From NCBI GenBank assembly GCA_035538335.1, contig DATLKN010000029.1, positions 23,585 to 87,584 of the forward strand: 64,000 nt of DNA, read 5' to 3'. Of the stretch, positions 33,150 through 42,768 are shown piece after piece. The notes below the pieces were generated by a model that made no database searches, was not told where the DNA came from, and saw only the letters and a program-made list of their open reading frames with translations. The first letter of the stretch is position 1. Every line of letters begins with the position of its first letter. Source of the DNA: AP-15 sp035538335. Its GTDB lineage: Bacteria; Pseudomonadota; Alphaproteobacteria; ATCC43930; CGMCC-115725. A program made the translations under genes and the position numbers.

Positions 33150-35571
33150 TTAATCCGGCTCAAGATAAGTTCCTTCCGCCCACTCGTTCCACGCGTTGAC
33201 GAACAGTAGCCTCTCTTCGCCGAGAAAGGACGTCTTGGGTTCCGCAAGCTTTTCCTCGACATAGAGCTGGAACACCTCCGGCGAGGAGGCGTCGAAGGAC
33301 GTGCCGAAGAGCGGCTGCCGGGCGGTGTTGTCCCAACTCGGGAAGACGGCGGGGTAACGCGGGTAGTTCGGTCGCAGCCGCATGATGGCCTCGATCACCG
33401 TCGCCTCGTAATCGTAGCGCTCGCCGTTCCATCCCGCTTTCAAGATCCGTCGCTCGTCGGCTGCTGGCACGCCGATGCCGTGCGGCGGGAACTCCACTGC
33501 CGCGCCGAGGCCGATATCCGGGGGAACCGTTTGTTTGCCGATCGCCTCCATGCTTTCGACATAGACGAGGTGGATCTCCTTGCCGTCGGCGGCGGCAGCC
33601 CGGCGGAACATTGCTGCGGCCTCGGCGGGGTCCGGCAGCAGCAGCGGGCGATAGACGAGGACGAGCGGCTTGCCGTCCACTGTGATGTAGCGGGGATCGC
33701 GGATATAGCGGACAATATCGGCCGCTATGGCTTCCAATTCCGGCGTATCGGAGTTCTGCTCGGCCAGCAGTTCCCGATCGCCGCCATCCCACCGCCGGCT
33801 CCAATTCTCATTGGCCCAGCAGATGCAAAACTCGAAAGGCAACTCCGGATGCGCGAGCACCGTCTCGAGCGGTTTTTCGAGCAGGCGCATGCCGCCGAAG
33901 CGGTAATAGTAGACGCAAAAGCCGGCGAGGCCATAACGTGCAGCGAGCCGCGCCTGCCGGTCCAGCGCTTCGAGGATCCGCAAGTCGTAGAAACCCAGAT
34001 CCGCGGGGATCCGAGGCTGATAGTAGCCGGCATAGCTCGGTCGCGCGCGCGACATTCGTCCATTCGGTAAGCCCTGCGCCCCACCACAAATCGTTTTGCG
34101 CGATCGGATGGAACTGCGGCAGATAAAAGCCGAGGACCCGCACATTGTTCATGTCGTCGAGTAGCTCGCCCCATTTCTCCACCAGCTTTTGATGGTTGCG
34201 GCATATCTGGCGCATTTTCCACCCGTGCGACTCTTTCGCCATCGTCAGACTGAGGTGGTGGACAACGCGGGCCTGTGGCACATAGCCGATTTTCTTGCCG
34301 CGCGCGCAATGTCAGACAAAGGTCGAGGTCTTCGCAGTAAGCCGGCGCAAAGCGATCGTCGAACACCTTGCCGTCGAGTTCCACGCAGCGGACCAAGAGC
34401 GTGGCGCCCGAAATATAGTCGACATAACGCTCTCGACCGTAACCGCCGCGCTCGGGATCGTCGAACAACCCGATCATAACGTTGTGCCGTCGCGATTGAC
34501 GCTGCAACCGGCCTCCTGCAGACGGCCGTTGGGGCACAGGATCTGCGGCCCGACGGCGGCGAGGTCGTGGTCCGCATCGAGCGCCGGCGCCAGTATGTCG
34601 ATGACACCCGGCATCAGCTGGGCGTCATTGTTGAGCAGCAGCACATATTCGCCGCGCAACTCCGGGAATACAGCGTTGCAGTTGCGTAAAAAATTCAGAT
34701 CGACCGGGTGTTAGCGCAGACCCGGCACCTTGGCTAATTCCTGCATTCCCGATTCGGTCGACGCATTATCCCCGATGACATAGGACAGCTCGGGTCTGCT
34801 GTCGCGGATGGACAACAAGCACTTCACAGTCACCACGAATTCGTTGTGACACGGGATAAGAATCGATACTTTGGGGTTTGGCGTCACCGGGAAGGCGACC
34901 GAGCGCAGCACCTGGAGCGCGTCTTGTAGATTGGCCAGCTTGACCGGGCGAATATCCCGCTCCGCAAACGAACCAATCTGGATGCGCCGCCGATCTGCGA
35001 GCCAGTCCCGCATTGCTTGGTAGCGCTCTTCGCCGCTCGCCGTTGGAGCCTCGTCCCAGGCAATCTGCTCGGGCGGCTCGTCGGGCCTGTCGGCGGCGGT
35101 GGGCCCATAGTCGCGGGCACTGCGAGAATCGCAAAGCCGCCGCCCCTCCTTTCGTCCGACGACGAGGAAATGGCGCAGCGGGGCCATACCAGATTGCGCC
35201 GCGTCGGGATAGGCGCGCAGATACCACCTCGGGTCGAAGCCCGAGCTTGGCGTGCGTGCTTCGCGATCGCCCGTTTCGATGAAATGCCGCAATGCCTCGA
35301 CGGAGTTTTTCGGCGCGTCGGGGTAGCGCTCCACATAGGCTCGGGGATCGAAATATAGGTTCGGGCAAAGCCATTCATCGATGCCCGCTTCGATAAAATG
35401 GCGCAACGCGCCGGCCGGACACTCGCGCGCCTGCGGGTAGCGCTTGAGATTGAATTCGAGGTCGAAATAATCGTTCGTGTCCGAGAGGTTCCCGCTCAAC
35501 ACCCGGAACAGCGAAGAACACCCGCCTTCCCGATAGAACAGCTCGCGATTGTCGTCGTAGATGCGCCGCAC
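33150..35571 (-). pseudogene. decayed GT2 glycosyltransferase / GH99-like (WbsX) fusion
   Basis: From 35571 down, the frame gives FDxxxY-type repeats (for example YFDPRAYVERYPDAPKNSVE), then GT2 domain PKVSILIPCHNEF with an in-frame TAA at 34711-34713. It resumes in the same frame (YVLLLNNDAQLMPG), shifts near 34,490, then near 34,302 and 34,046, and ends with a WbsX (GH99-like) domain (VLGFYLPQFHPIAQNDLWWG ... FVNAWNEWAEGTYLEPD). The last two shifts lie in CGCGCGCG runs (34298-34307 and 34042-34051). The 5' end is lost at the junction with wecB. Such fusions make and transfer surface polysaccharide. Confidence 0.85.
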
Positions 35572-36035
35572 CGTGCACCGGCGGGAGAATTTTGGCGCGC
35601 CGTTGCGGAGGATCGCGGCGGCGGTTCGCCGCATCGTCGCCGGAAATCTGGGCGTGGTCGCGGTGCTGCCGACACATCCGAACCCCAACGTTCAGGAGAC
35701 AATTCTGCGTGATCTCGGTCCCACCCCTCCCGTACGGAGCCTTTGTCGCCGCTCTCGCGCGCGGCTATTTCGTGCTGACCGACTCGGGAGGCGTCCAAGA
35801 GGAGGCGCCGGCAATGAACAAGTCGGCCCTCGTTTTGCGTACAACGACCGAGCGTTCCGAAGGCATAGAGGCGGGCTGGCGCGCCTTGTGGGGACCGAGC
35901 CCGCCCTTATTTTTGGCCGACGCCGAACGCCTGCTTGCCGATCCGGAATGGCACGCCCGCATGGCCGGTCGCGGTTCACCCTATGGCGACGGGCACGCGG
36001 CCGAACGCATCGTCAGAGCCATCGCCGAGCTGTAA
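35572..36035 (+). pseudogene. wecB: UDP-N-acetylglucosamine 2-epimerase, C-terminal fragment
   Basis: Two frames of this stretch match WecB. The first, from about 35577 (RRENFGAPLRRIAAAVRRIV, VLPTHPNPNVQETILRDLG), has the conserved HPNPNV motif. After a frameshift near 35,725 the second gives GAFVAALARGYFVLTDSGGV, QEEAPAMNKSALVLR, TTERSEG and the end PYGDGHAAERIVRAIAEL. The N-terminal Rossmann domain is missing and the IHLI-type loop is deleted. It abuts the decayed glycosyltransferase on the opposite strand, so both were broken at the same rearrangement point. Confidence 0.85.
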
Positions 36036-36345
36036 TTCTCCGCCCCCGTGTGTGCTCGGGTAGACGGATAAAGTACGCCCGCGGCGCGACCGCAACTTGC
36101 CGCCCTCGTAAAAGCATCGGCGCGGCATTGCGCGCTCTTCGTCCTCGGCCGCTTTTCGCCAGATTAAATTTGAGACCCCGGCCGGGGCCCGGCTGAAATT
36201 GCAGGTGACGCAGCGTGACGTTTCAGATATACGGCTAGCTTCAGATTTGTCTTCAGATTTGTAAAGTATAGGCCCTTTCCCGCACCCACACCTGCAGCCA
36301 AGCATCGGTTGCCGCCGGGATCTGGGCAACTGAAGAGGCGATCAT
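36036..36345. other. intergenic, with a tandem 12-bp repeat
   Basis: 310 bp without a recognisable gene. CTTCAGATTTGT occurs twice in tandem at 36239-36262, in AT-rich sequence, followed by TAAAGTATAG about 100 bp before the coiled-coil gene. It may be the promoter region of that gene; I see no full -35/-10 pair. Confidence 0.4.
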
Positions 36346-38181
36346 ATGCTGGTGAATCTGCATAAGCCCCAGGAGCGGCACGCCGTCGATGCTCGGGACG
36401 TCGACGAACCGCCCCGCCCGGATCCCGTCCCGATCGCGTCCAAAATCATGCCGCTCCCGCCAGCATCTAACGAAGGCCACGGCCTGCCGTCGGAGGCGCC
36501 GCGGGCCGAGGCCGAACAGGTATTCCAGCTGCGGCCAGCGCCGGACACGCCAGACGCGCCGCGCCTGAGCCTACTGCGGCGCATCTGGCGCGGTGTCGGG
36601 CAGAGCAAAAGACGCCAGGCGGCGTTGCTGGCGGCAGAGGAAGCGCAGGTCGCCCTGCAACGGGGGCTCGCGGAGGCCGCTGCCGAGCTAAACAGTGTGC
36701 AGGCTCGTGCCCGGCATGCCTGCGCCGAACGCGACGAAGCCGATGCGGCGCTGGCGAGCGCCCAACAGCACGTCCAGGAGCTGACGTCCCAGTTGGCGCG
36801 GTCGGAAGCAGAGCGCGCCGACATCACCGCGGCCGTCGCCCGTGCCGAGGGAGATGCGGCGGAGCGCCACGCGGCTCTGGAAGAGGTGCGATCCGCCGCC
36901 GCCGCGATTCAGGCTGCTCTCGCGGAACGGGAGGCGGCATTTGCCGAGCTGACCAAGCGCACCGAGGAGATGGCCGGGCAATTAGGCAAGGCGGACAAGG
37001 CCGCGGCGCTCGCCCAGGCGGAACGGCTCGCCGCCGAACATGAGACGGCGGTCAGAGCCGCGCTCGACGAGAAGCGGAGTGCGCTCGCGCAGGCGGAGCA
37101 GCTGTCGAGGGAGCGGGGTGCGGTGGCCGAGGCGGCGCAGGTGGAGCTTGCCTCTCTGCGCGAGAGCTTGCGGGAACGCGATGCCGCGGCGGCTCGGCAG
37201 GTTATGGAGATCCGGGACAGCCTGCGTAAGGCGCAAGCTGAACGCGACGCCGCCCTCGCGCGCGCGGAAGCCGACACGTCCGAGCAGCGCCAAACCCTGG
37301 CGACTGCCGAGGCGGCGCTCGAGGCCTTGCGCCGAGAGCTGGCCGAGCGCGAGACCGCCCTTGCCGCCGCCTCCGAACGTGCGGCGCAGGCCGACGCTGT
37401 CCTCGCCGCAGCGGCAGGCCACACCCAAGAGCTGGTCGATCGCGTGACGAGGGCCGAAAGCGCGCTCGAAACGGCGACAGGGCGCGCACAACAGATGGGA
37501 GAGCAGTTGGCGCGGCAAGCGGCCGCGGTCGGCGAGCGAGAGGCGGCTTTCGTCCGGCTCGAGCGGTCGCTCGAAAGCCGCGACGCCGCGGTCGAAGCCG
37601 CCCGCGCCGAGCTGATAGCGATCGAGGCCGAGCTGTCGCAGTGCCGGACTGAACTGGCGCGCAGCGAGGAAGGCGCGGCGACGTGGAACGAGGCATCGGC
37701 GCTGGCCGCGAAAGAGCTCGCGGCGCTGCGCGATGAGCTCGCGTTGCGCGATGAGCGACTCGCCGAGGCGGAGAGCGAAGCGGCGGCAGCGGCGACGCGT
37801 CTTGCCGCCGTCAAGGCGGAACGCGAAGCGGCGGCAATCTCGCTTGCAGCCGTCCGGCGGAGGGCAGCCGAGCGCGGCGCCGCCGCTGCGGCCGCCGAGG
37901 CCGAAGCAGCGTCATTGCGTGCTCTCATTTCTGAGCAAGCATTGACACTCGCTCGGCTTACGCAATTAACGAAAAGGGATTCGGCTAGACTTGCACAACA
38001 GCATGCGGTGAACGGCTTGATTCAAGTGGGCGGACCAAGTGACAGGGGCGCGAATGTGTCGGATGGCGACATGCTCCGCGAGATAGCGCCCGACCATAAG
38101 CCGCATTCGGAGATGCTACCCGTCCCGGCGAAGCGGTCCGAAGAACCGATCGTTGGATTCAAGGATGAACCAAGTTTGTGA
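36346..38181 (+). CDS. long coiled-coil protein, paralogue A
   Basis: 611 residues. After a Pro-rich 80-residue N-terminus and LSLLRRIWRGVGQSKRRQAA, a heptad-rich region of Ala/Glu/Arg (about residues 85-545) continues almost without break, for example AEAAAELNSVQARARHACAE and LAEREAAFAELTKRTEEMAG. The C-terminus ends RSEEPIVGFKDEPSL. This tail matches AEPIIGFKEDRDG of the protein at 60857-61999. No signal peptide or membrane segment. It would be a long rod or scaffold, possibly for the glycan machinery. Very GC-rich codon use, as in its neighbours. Confidence 0.75.
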   Translation: MLVNLHKPQERHAVDARDVDEPPRPDPVPIASKIMPLPPASNEGHGLPSEAPRAEAEQVFQLRPAPDTPDAPRLSLLRRIWRGVGQSKRRQAALLAAEEAQVALQRGLAEAAAELNSVQARARHACAERDEADAALASAQQHVQELTSQLARSEAERADITAAVARAEGDAAERHAALEEVRSAAAAIQAALAEREAAFAELTKRTEEMAGQLGKADKAAALAQAERLAAEHETAVRAALDEKRSALAQAEQLSRERGAVAEAAQVELASLRESLRERDAAAARQVMEIRDSLRKAQAERDAALARAEADTSEQRQTLATAEAALEALRRELAERETALAAASERAAQADAVLAAAAGHTQELVDRVTRAESALETATGRAQQMGEQLARQAAAVGEREAAFVRLERSLESRDAAVEAARAELIAIEAELSQCRTELARSEEGAATWNEASALAAKELAALRDELALRDERLAEAESEAAAAATRLAAVKAEREAAAISLAAVRRRAAERGAAAAAAEAEAASLRALISEQALTLARLTQLTKRDSARLAQQHAVNGLIQVGGPSDRGANVSDGDMLREIAPDHKPHSEMLPVPAKRSEEPIVGFKDEPSL

Positions 38182-38349
38182 CTAGCATCGCTCCGCGCGA
38201 GTAAGTCTCACAGCAAGAGCGGTGCCGTCGTTGTAAAGCGCACATTGGGCGCGCGGAGTTCAATTTCGCCGACTTCACGTAATGCCCCGCTGCAGATTGC
38301 ACCAGTCCGACCGTAAATTCCTTTCACCACGTCAGTATAGAATTGTAAA

Positions 38350-38619
38350 TTACCATGCCTCGTCTATGTCGGCAGGTGCCGCGTGCCGGTCCTCGAAATG
38401 GCCGTGCTCGACATAATGTTCGTGCAGATAGAAGATCTTTCTTTGGCGGACTCCTTCCCGCACATCCCGATTCTGCTCCAAGTAGAAATCCCTATCGAAG
38501 GGTAACGCCGCGGCAGCGCTTTCCAGAATCCGGCGGAGAAGCGCCGGGGTCATCACTACCTTGTCGCCGGGAGTAGCGAGGCGGATAGCAAGACAAAGGG
38601 ACGGAAGTGAAGGGGGCAT
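38350..38619 (-). CDS. small protein with one FDxxxY/GHFEDR repeat
   Basis: 89 residues or fewer (an internal ATG gives MTPALLRRILESAAAALP). The unit FDRDFYLEQNRDVREGVRQ followed by HEHYVEHGHFEDR is the repeat also found in the decayed GT2 gene, the RgpF-like protein and the 161-aa protein at 52578. N-terminal part is helical. Lies in an otherwise gene-poor stretch between the coiled-coil gene and the IS-bounded manC. It could be a remnant of a larger glycan protein. Confidence 0.55.
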   Translation of the reverse strand: MPPSLPSLCLAIRLATPGDKVVMTPALLRRILESAAAALPFDRDFYLEQNRDVREGVRQRKIFYLHEHYVEHGHFEDRHAAPADIDEAW

Positions 38620-38838
38620 TGTGTATTCAAAACGCTCGTGACGGTCTTGCTACCCTAGCTCCCGACCACCGCCGAAGTCAATTCGCGACTCACTTTGGGG
38701 CCACTGCGCGGAACTAAACGACCGCGGTCAGGCTGGCGCCGGCGCAATCGGCTCAACGAACTGATGACGTTGGCTGACGTGACCCCCTAAACTCCTCCAG
38801 AAGAAGCTAGAGTCCGACCCCAACAAGGGGGACGGACG

Positions 38839-39090
38839 ATGAAGCGATCGAGGTTCAGCGAGAAGCAGATCATTGCGGTGCTGCGGGAGAAGGAGGCCGG
38901 GGGTTCCGATGGCGGAGGTATGCCACAAGCACGGCGTCAGCTCGACGACATTTTAACAAGTGGAAGGCCAAGTTCGGAGGGCTGGACGTATCGGAAGCCC
39001 GGCGGCTGAAGGCGCTCGAGGACAAGAGCGGCCGGCTGAAGCGGATGTTGGCCGAGGCCATGCTCGACAACGCCGCGCTGAACGGGCAAA
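38839..39090 (+). pseudogene. IS3-family orfA remnant
   Basis: Starts MKRSRFSEKQIIAVLREKEAG, the usual helix-turn-helix N-terminus of IS3 OrfA, then continues in shifted frames as VAEVCHKHGVSS-like and WKAKFGGLDVSEARRLKALE, DKSGRLKRMLAEAMLDNAAL. Frameshifts occur near 38,900 and 38,950. The C-terminal end and all of orfB are missing; the sequence runs into the 3' end of manC. Confidence 0.85.
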
Positions 39091-39099
39091 ACCGGACGC

Positions 39100-40188
39100 C
39101 TACCTCCAGCCGGTCCCGACCGGCACGACAACGGCGCGGCTCGTGTGCTCCATCACCGCGCGATCGATCGATTCGGCGGGGCAGGCGGCGAAGGCCGTCT
39201 TGTCGAACTCGATGAAATCGGCGTCTCGCTTCGATGCTGCGAGCGCCTCGCGGCAGGCGCGGAGAATATCGGGGCGCAGCCGTTCGAGTTCCTCGAGGTA
39301 GAGCCGTGCCCGGAACAGGAACATCCCGCTGTTCCAGCTGTACTCGCCCGACTCGATATATTCCTGCGCGCGCCCGGGATCCGGCTTGTCGACGAACTCG
39401 GCGATGCTATAAGCCTGCGCGGCAGTATCAAGCACCTTACTGCGACGAATATAACCGTAGACGCTCTCGACCCGTTCGGGATTGATGCCAAACGCGACGA
39501 ACGCCCTGCCGGCCGACCCTGCCGCGGCGGCCTGCTCAACCGCCGCGCAAAATGCTTCCGCGTTGCTGATGGCATGATCTGACGGCAGAAGCAGGATCAG
39601 GGGATCGTCTGCTTCTTGCACGAGCGTCAGGGCTGCAAGGCAGGCGGCAGGAGCGGTATTGCGTCCAGCCGGTTCGAGCATCACCGCCCTTACCACTATA
39701 TCGGCCGCCCGCAGCTGCTCGGAAATGATGAACCGATGCTCCTCGTTGCAGATGACGAGCGGCGGCGCGAAACGCTGCGGGTCTGCCACCCAGCGCGCCG
39801 TCTCCTGCAGGAGGCTTTGGCCCCCGACAAGGCTTAGCAGCTGCTTCGGATAGGGCGGGACCGACATCGGCCACGGCTGCGTCCCCAAGCCCCTTGACAG
39901 AATGACCGGATGGATGATGTCCACGCCTGCCATATTTCGAGCTGTTGGGTGACGGGCGATCTCTTGCAGGAAAGGTGGCGGACCATCGCCATACCTTGTC
40001 GGCTCGTTTTTCGGATCAAGTGCAACCTTGCCCTGGAGTTCTCCGAACAGCCACGCTGTTAAGGAGTAGAAATCGCCGCGGTCCACCTCTGGTCGGGCTA
40101 GCTTGGGCTCGACCACGGAGAGATACCGTCGGCGGGCTTTCGATTTTTGGAAGCGATCCATTTGAACAGATGCAAAGTACGCGACCAT
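39100..40188 (-). pseudogene. manC: mannose-1-phosphate guanylyltransferase, degenerate and truncated
   Basis: The middle and C-terminus match the ManC/XanB nucleotidyltransferase domain: PKQLLSLVGGQSLLQETARW, MLEPAGRNTAPAACLAAL, LLLPSDHAISNAEAFCAAV, FVDKPDPGRAQEY and WNSGMFLFRARLYLEEL. The active-site loop, normally GGxGTRLWPxSR, reads SRGLGTQPWPMSVPPY; the Arg and Leu that bind the nucleotide are changed. The C-terminus stops at VVPVGTGWR, where family members continue to D-V-G-S-W. The first 90 residues look unrelated. Likely inactive. Confidence 0.78.
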
Positions 40189-40779
40189 CGATTGCTGCTC
40201 AAGCGGCGGCGTAATTGCCGATTGAAAAGCGAGCCTCTCATTATAGCCGTAGAATCCTAGAAGTCAAAGTTTTACCGGGATGATTTCATCGCGCGAGGCC
40301 GTGGGAACACGCGCTGCGGCTGCGCGTGCCGAATGTCGCCTTCAGCGGCGCCACCGCAATCGGTATTTCCCTCCTCCTTGTGCCGCCGCACGAACGCGAT
40401 CTGATGCCCGCTGAACGGAACCTCTTCATCGAATGTTCTCCGCCCGGGCAAGGCAGATAAACTAAGATTTTTCAGCTCCCCGCAGTTCAGTTTTCCGGGC
40501 TCCGGTCATTTGTTGGGCCGGACTCTAGCTTCTTCTGGAGAAGTTTCAGGGGGTCATGTCACTCCCATCGCGAACGATGGCCAGCGCCTACATCAGCATA
40601 GTAGTTCCGCTCAAAAATTTTTGATTTGTTCGTGCGTGGTAGTTATGGTACGATGATTGAAGACTACCGAGTAAAAATCTAATTTTAACAAACTAGCGAA
40701 ATCGTTTGACAGGAATCCATGTTTGCGGTAGGTCGAGCAAATCCACGCGGCTAGCGAAGTCACAATCCAGGGTAGCTCG
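40189..40779. other. intergenic with IS end and AT-rich leader
   Basis: 590 bp: about 320 bp without a clear gene inside the IS-bounded block, the IS terminus (40513-40561), then an AT-rich stretch (40610-40700) unlike the rest of the region and holding a good promoter for rfbF. Confidence 0.5.
40626..40654 (+). promoter_or_regulatory. promoter candidate for rfbF and downstream glycan genes
   Basis: TTGTTC at 40626-40631 and TACGAT at 40649-40654 with a 17-bp spacer, in the only AT-rich region upstream of rfbF. The transcript leader would be about 120 bases. It would drive the run from 40780 to 48141. Confidence 0.5.
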
Positions 40780-41604
40780 ATGCGGAAGGGCGACGTTCCG
40801 GTGTTCATACTGTGCGGCGGGCTGGGGACGCGGCTCAAGGAGCAGACCGAATTCCGCCCCAAGCCGATGATCCCGCTGGGCAAGCATCCGATCATCTGGC
40901 ACATCATGAACACCTATTCGAGCCACGGCTTCAATCGGTTCGTCCTGTGCATGGGCTACCGGAGCGAAGTCATCCGCGAATATTTTCTCAGATTCTACGA
41001 GATGAACGCCGATGTCACGGTCGATCTCGCCAGCAATGCGGTGACCGTGCACAGCGTCGACCATCGCTGCGACTGGGAGGTGACGCTCGCCTATACCGGC
41101 GAGCTGACGATGACCGGCGGCCGGGTGGCGCGGGCCGCGGCGCGCTATCTGGGCGAGGCCGAGCATTTCGCGGTGACCTATGGCGACGGGCTGACCGACG
41201 CCGATCTGGCGGCCGAATTCGCCTTTCACGCTGCGCACGGCAAAATCGGCACCGTGCTCGGCATCAACCCGCCGTCACGCTTCGGCGAATTTCAGATGAA
41301 CGGCGACCGGCTCGTCGCTTTCGTCGAAAAGCCGGAAATCCGCAGCGCCTGGATCAATGGCGGCTATTTCTTTTTCCGCCGCGAATTTTTGCCCTATCTG
41401 TCGCAGGACGAAGGCTGCGTATTGGAGCGCGGGCCGCTCGTCGATCTCGCCGGCGACGGCCAGCTCGAAGTCTACCGCCATGAGGGCTACTGGGCGTGCA
41501 TGGACACTCAGCGCGACCACGAAGAGCTGAGTAAGATCTGGCAGAGCGGAGACGCTCCCTGGGCGCGCGCGGTGCGGGCTGCCGATGCGGCGCTATCCGC
41601 GTGA
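40780..41604 (+). CDS. rfbF: glucose-1-phosphate cytidylyltransferase
   Basis: 274 residues. It makes CDP-glucose, first step toward CDP-3,6-dideoxyhexoses or methylated CDP-sugars. Nucleotide-binding loop ILCGGLGTRLKEQTEFRPKP near the N-terminus, YGDGLTDADL (Mg-site), VEKPEIRSAWINGGYFFF, and the CDP-sugar enzyme's DHRCDWEVTLAYTG. Normal length for RfbF. It starts the plus-strand run of glycan genes (spacings of 58, 11 and 58 bp to the next three). A CDP-glucose 4,6-dehydratase would be needed; the SDR at 43280 could be it. Confidence 0.93.
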   Translation: MRKGDVPVFILCGGLGTRLKEQTEFRPKPMIPLGKHPIIWHIMNTYSSHGFNRFVLCMGYRSEVIREYFLRFYEMNADVTVDLASNAVTVHSVDHRCDWEVTLAYTGELTMTGGRVARAAARYLGEAEHFAVTYGDGLTDADLAAEFAFHAAHGKIGTVLGINPPSRFGEFQMNGDRLVAFVEKPEIRSAWINGGYFFFRREFLPYLSQDEGCVLERGPLVDLAGDGQLEVYRHEGYWACMDTQRDHEELSKIWQSGDAPWARAVRAADAALSA

Positions 41605-41662
41605 CGCCGGTAACCGGAAGCGTCGCGGCTGAAACCGTAGCAACGCGCGGGACGACAATCCG

Positions 41663-42664
41663 ATGAATGTTCTGGTTACCGGACATAAGGGGTACATCGG
41701 CAGCCATCTCGTCGGGCTCCTGAAAGAGCGGGGCGACCAAGTCACCGGCTGCGATCTTGGGCTGTTCGAAGGCTGCGGCTGGGACCCGCTGGTGCCCCCC
41801 GACCGCGAGCTGCGCGTCGACTACCGCACGCTCGCCGAAAAGGACCTGGCGCCGTTCGACTGCGTCATGCATCTGGGCGCGATCTCGAACGACCCGATGG
41901 GCGAGCTCGATCCCGAGATCACCCGCCGCGTCAATGCGCGCGGCTCCGTGACGCTCGCCGAGACCTGCGCGCGCGCCGGAGTGCCGCGCTTTCTCTTCGC
42001 CTCGAGCTGCTCGATCTACGGCAAGGCGGCCTCCCTCGATCTCGACGAGTGGGCCGAATTGTCGCCCGTCTCGGCCTATGCCGAATCGAAGATCGCCGCC
42101 GAGGCGGCCATCTCGAAGCTCGCCGGGCCCGATTTCAGCCCGAGCTATCTGCGCAACGCCACCGCCTACGGCTATTCGCCGATGCTGCGCATCGACCTCG
42201 TCGTCAACAACCTCTTGGGCTGCGCCGTCGCCAAGGGCGACATACGCATCATGTCGGACGGGACGCCGTGGCGTCCGCTCATTCACTGCAAGGACATCGC
42301 TCGCGCCTTCGTCGCCTTCATGGCGGCGCCGCGCGAGCGCGTCTACAACCGGGCCGTCAACGTCGGCGGGAACGAAGAGAATTTCCAGGTCCGCGACGTC
42401 GCCGACATCGTGCGCGAACTGGTGCCGAGCGCCAGCATTGTCTACACCGGCGAGATCGGCAACGACCCGCGCAACTACCGCGTCAAGTTCGACCTGCTCT
42501 CCGAGCTGCTGCCCGACTTCCAGCTCGAATACGATCTACGCTCGGGCATGGAGGAACTCTATCGCTCCTACCGCGACCACGGCTTCAGCGAGAAGGATTT
42601 CGACGGCGAGCGGTTCGTGCGGCTGCGCACTTTGCGGCACCGCCTCGACCGCCTCGCCGATTAG
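41663..42664 (+). CDS. NAD-dependent sugar epimerase/dehydratase (SDR), copy 1
   Basis: 333 residues, extended SDR. Rossmann motif VTGHKGYIGSHLVGLL, Ser of SSCSIYGKA and catalytic YAESK of VSAYAESKIAAE. Shows GTPWRPLIHCKDIARAF and NVGGNEENFQVRDVADIV typical of NDP-sugar enzymes. Near-identical to the protein at 59583 (few substitutions). The following rfbC and this gene form a duplicated block. Substrate not assigned; the context suggests a CDP- or dTDP-sugar. Confidence 0.9.
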   Translation: MNVLVTGHKGYIGSHLVGLLKERGDQVTGCDLGLFEGCGWDPLVPPDRELRVDYRTLAEKDLAPFDCVMHLGAISNDPMGELDPEITRRVNARGSVTLAETCARAGVPRFLFASSCSIYGKAASLDLDEWAELSPVSAYAESKIAAEAAISKLAGPDFSPSYLRNATAYGYSPMLRIDLVVNNLLGCAVAKGDIRIMSDGTPWRPLIHCKDIARAFVAFMAAPRERVYNRAVNVGGNEENFQVRDVADIVRELVPSASIVYTGEIGNDPRNYRVKFDLLSELLPDFQLEYDLRSGMEELYRSYRDHGFSEKDFDGERFVRLRTLRHRLDRLAD

Positions 42665-42768
42665 GGCCGCGCGCAATGATCTTTACCGAAACACCGGTCG
42701 AGGGCGCCTATCTGATCGATCTCGAAAAGCGCGGCGACGAGCGCGGCTTTTTCGCCCGCGCCTTCTGC
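41663..42768 (+). repeat. 1.1-kb direct repeat, copy 1 (SDR gene and start of rfbC)
   Basis: Nearly identical to 59583-60689. The match starts at the SDR start codon and ends inside rfbC after the codon for Cys in FARAFC. The intergenic space differs by only one base in length. Confidence 0.9.

Larger units (their letters stand above)
38775..40561. mobile_element. IS3-family termini enclosing a decayed manC
   Basis: The left end, TGACGTGACCCCCTAAAC..., at 38775 and the right end at 40513-40561 (read on the minus strand as TGACATGACCCCCTGAAAC...) are inverted copies alike over about 48 bp, including the shared AGAAGAAGCTAGAGTCC. Left of centre an OrfA remnant begins at 38839; the middle is a minus-strand manC-like frame. 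About 1.79 kb in total, longer than a normal IS3 element. Two inverted, truncated IS copies or one IS with a replaced interior fit equally well. Confidence 0.72.

Noticed and set aside
39100..40188. Functional mannose-1-phosphate guanylyltransferase
   Set aside because: Active-site Arg changed, C-terminus lost at the IS boundary and N-terminal part unrelated, so listed as pseudogene.
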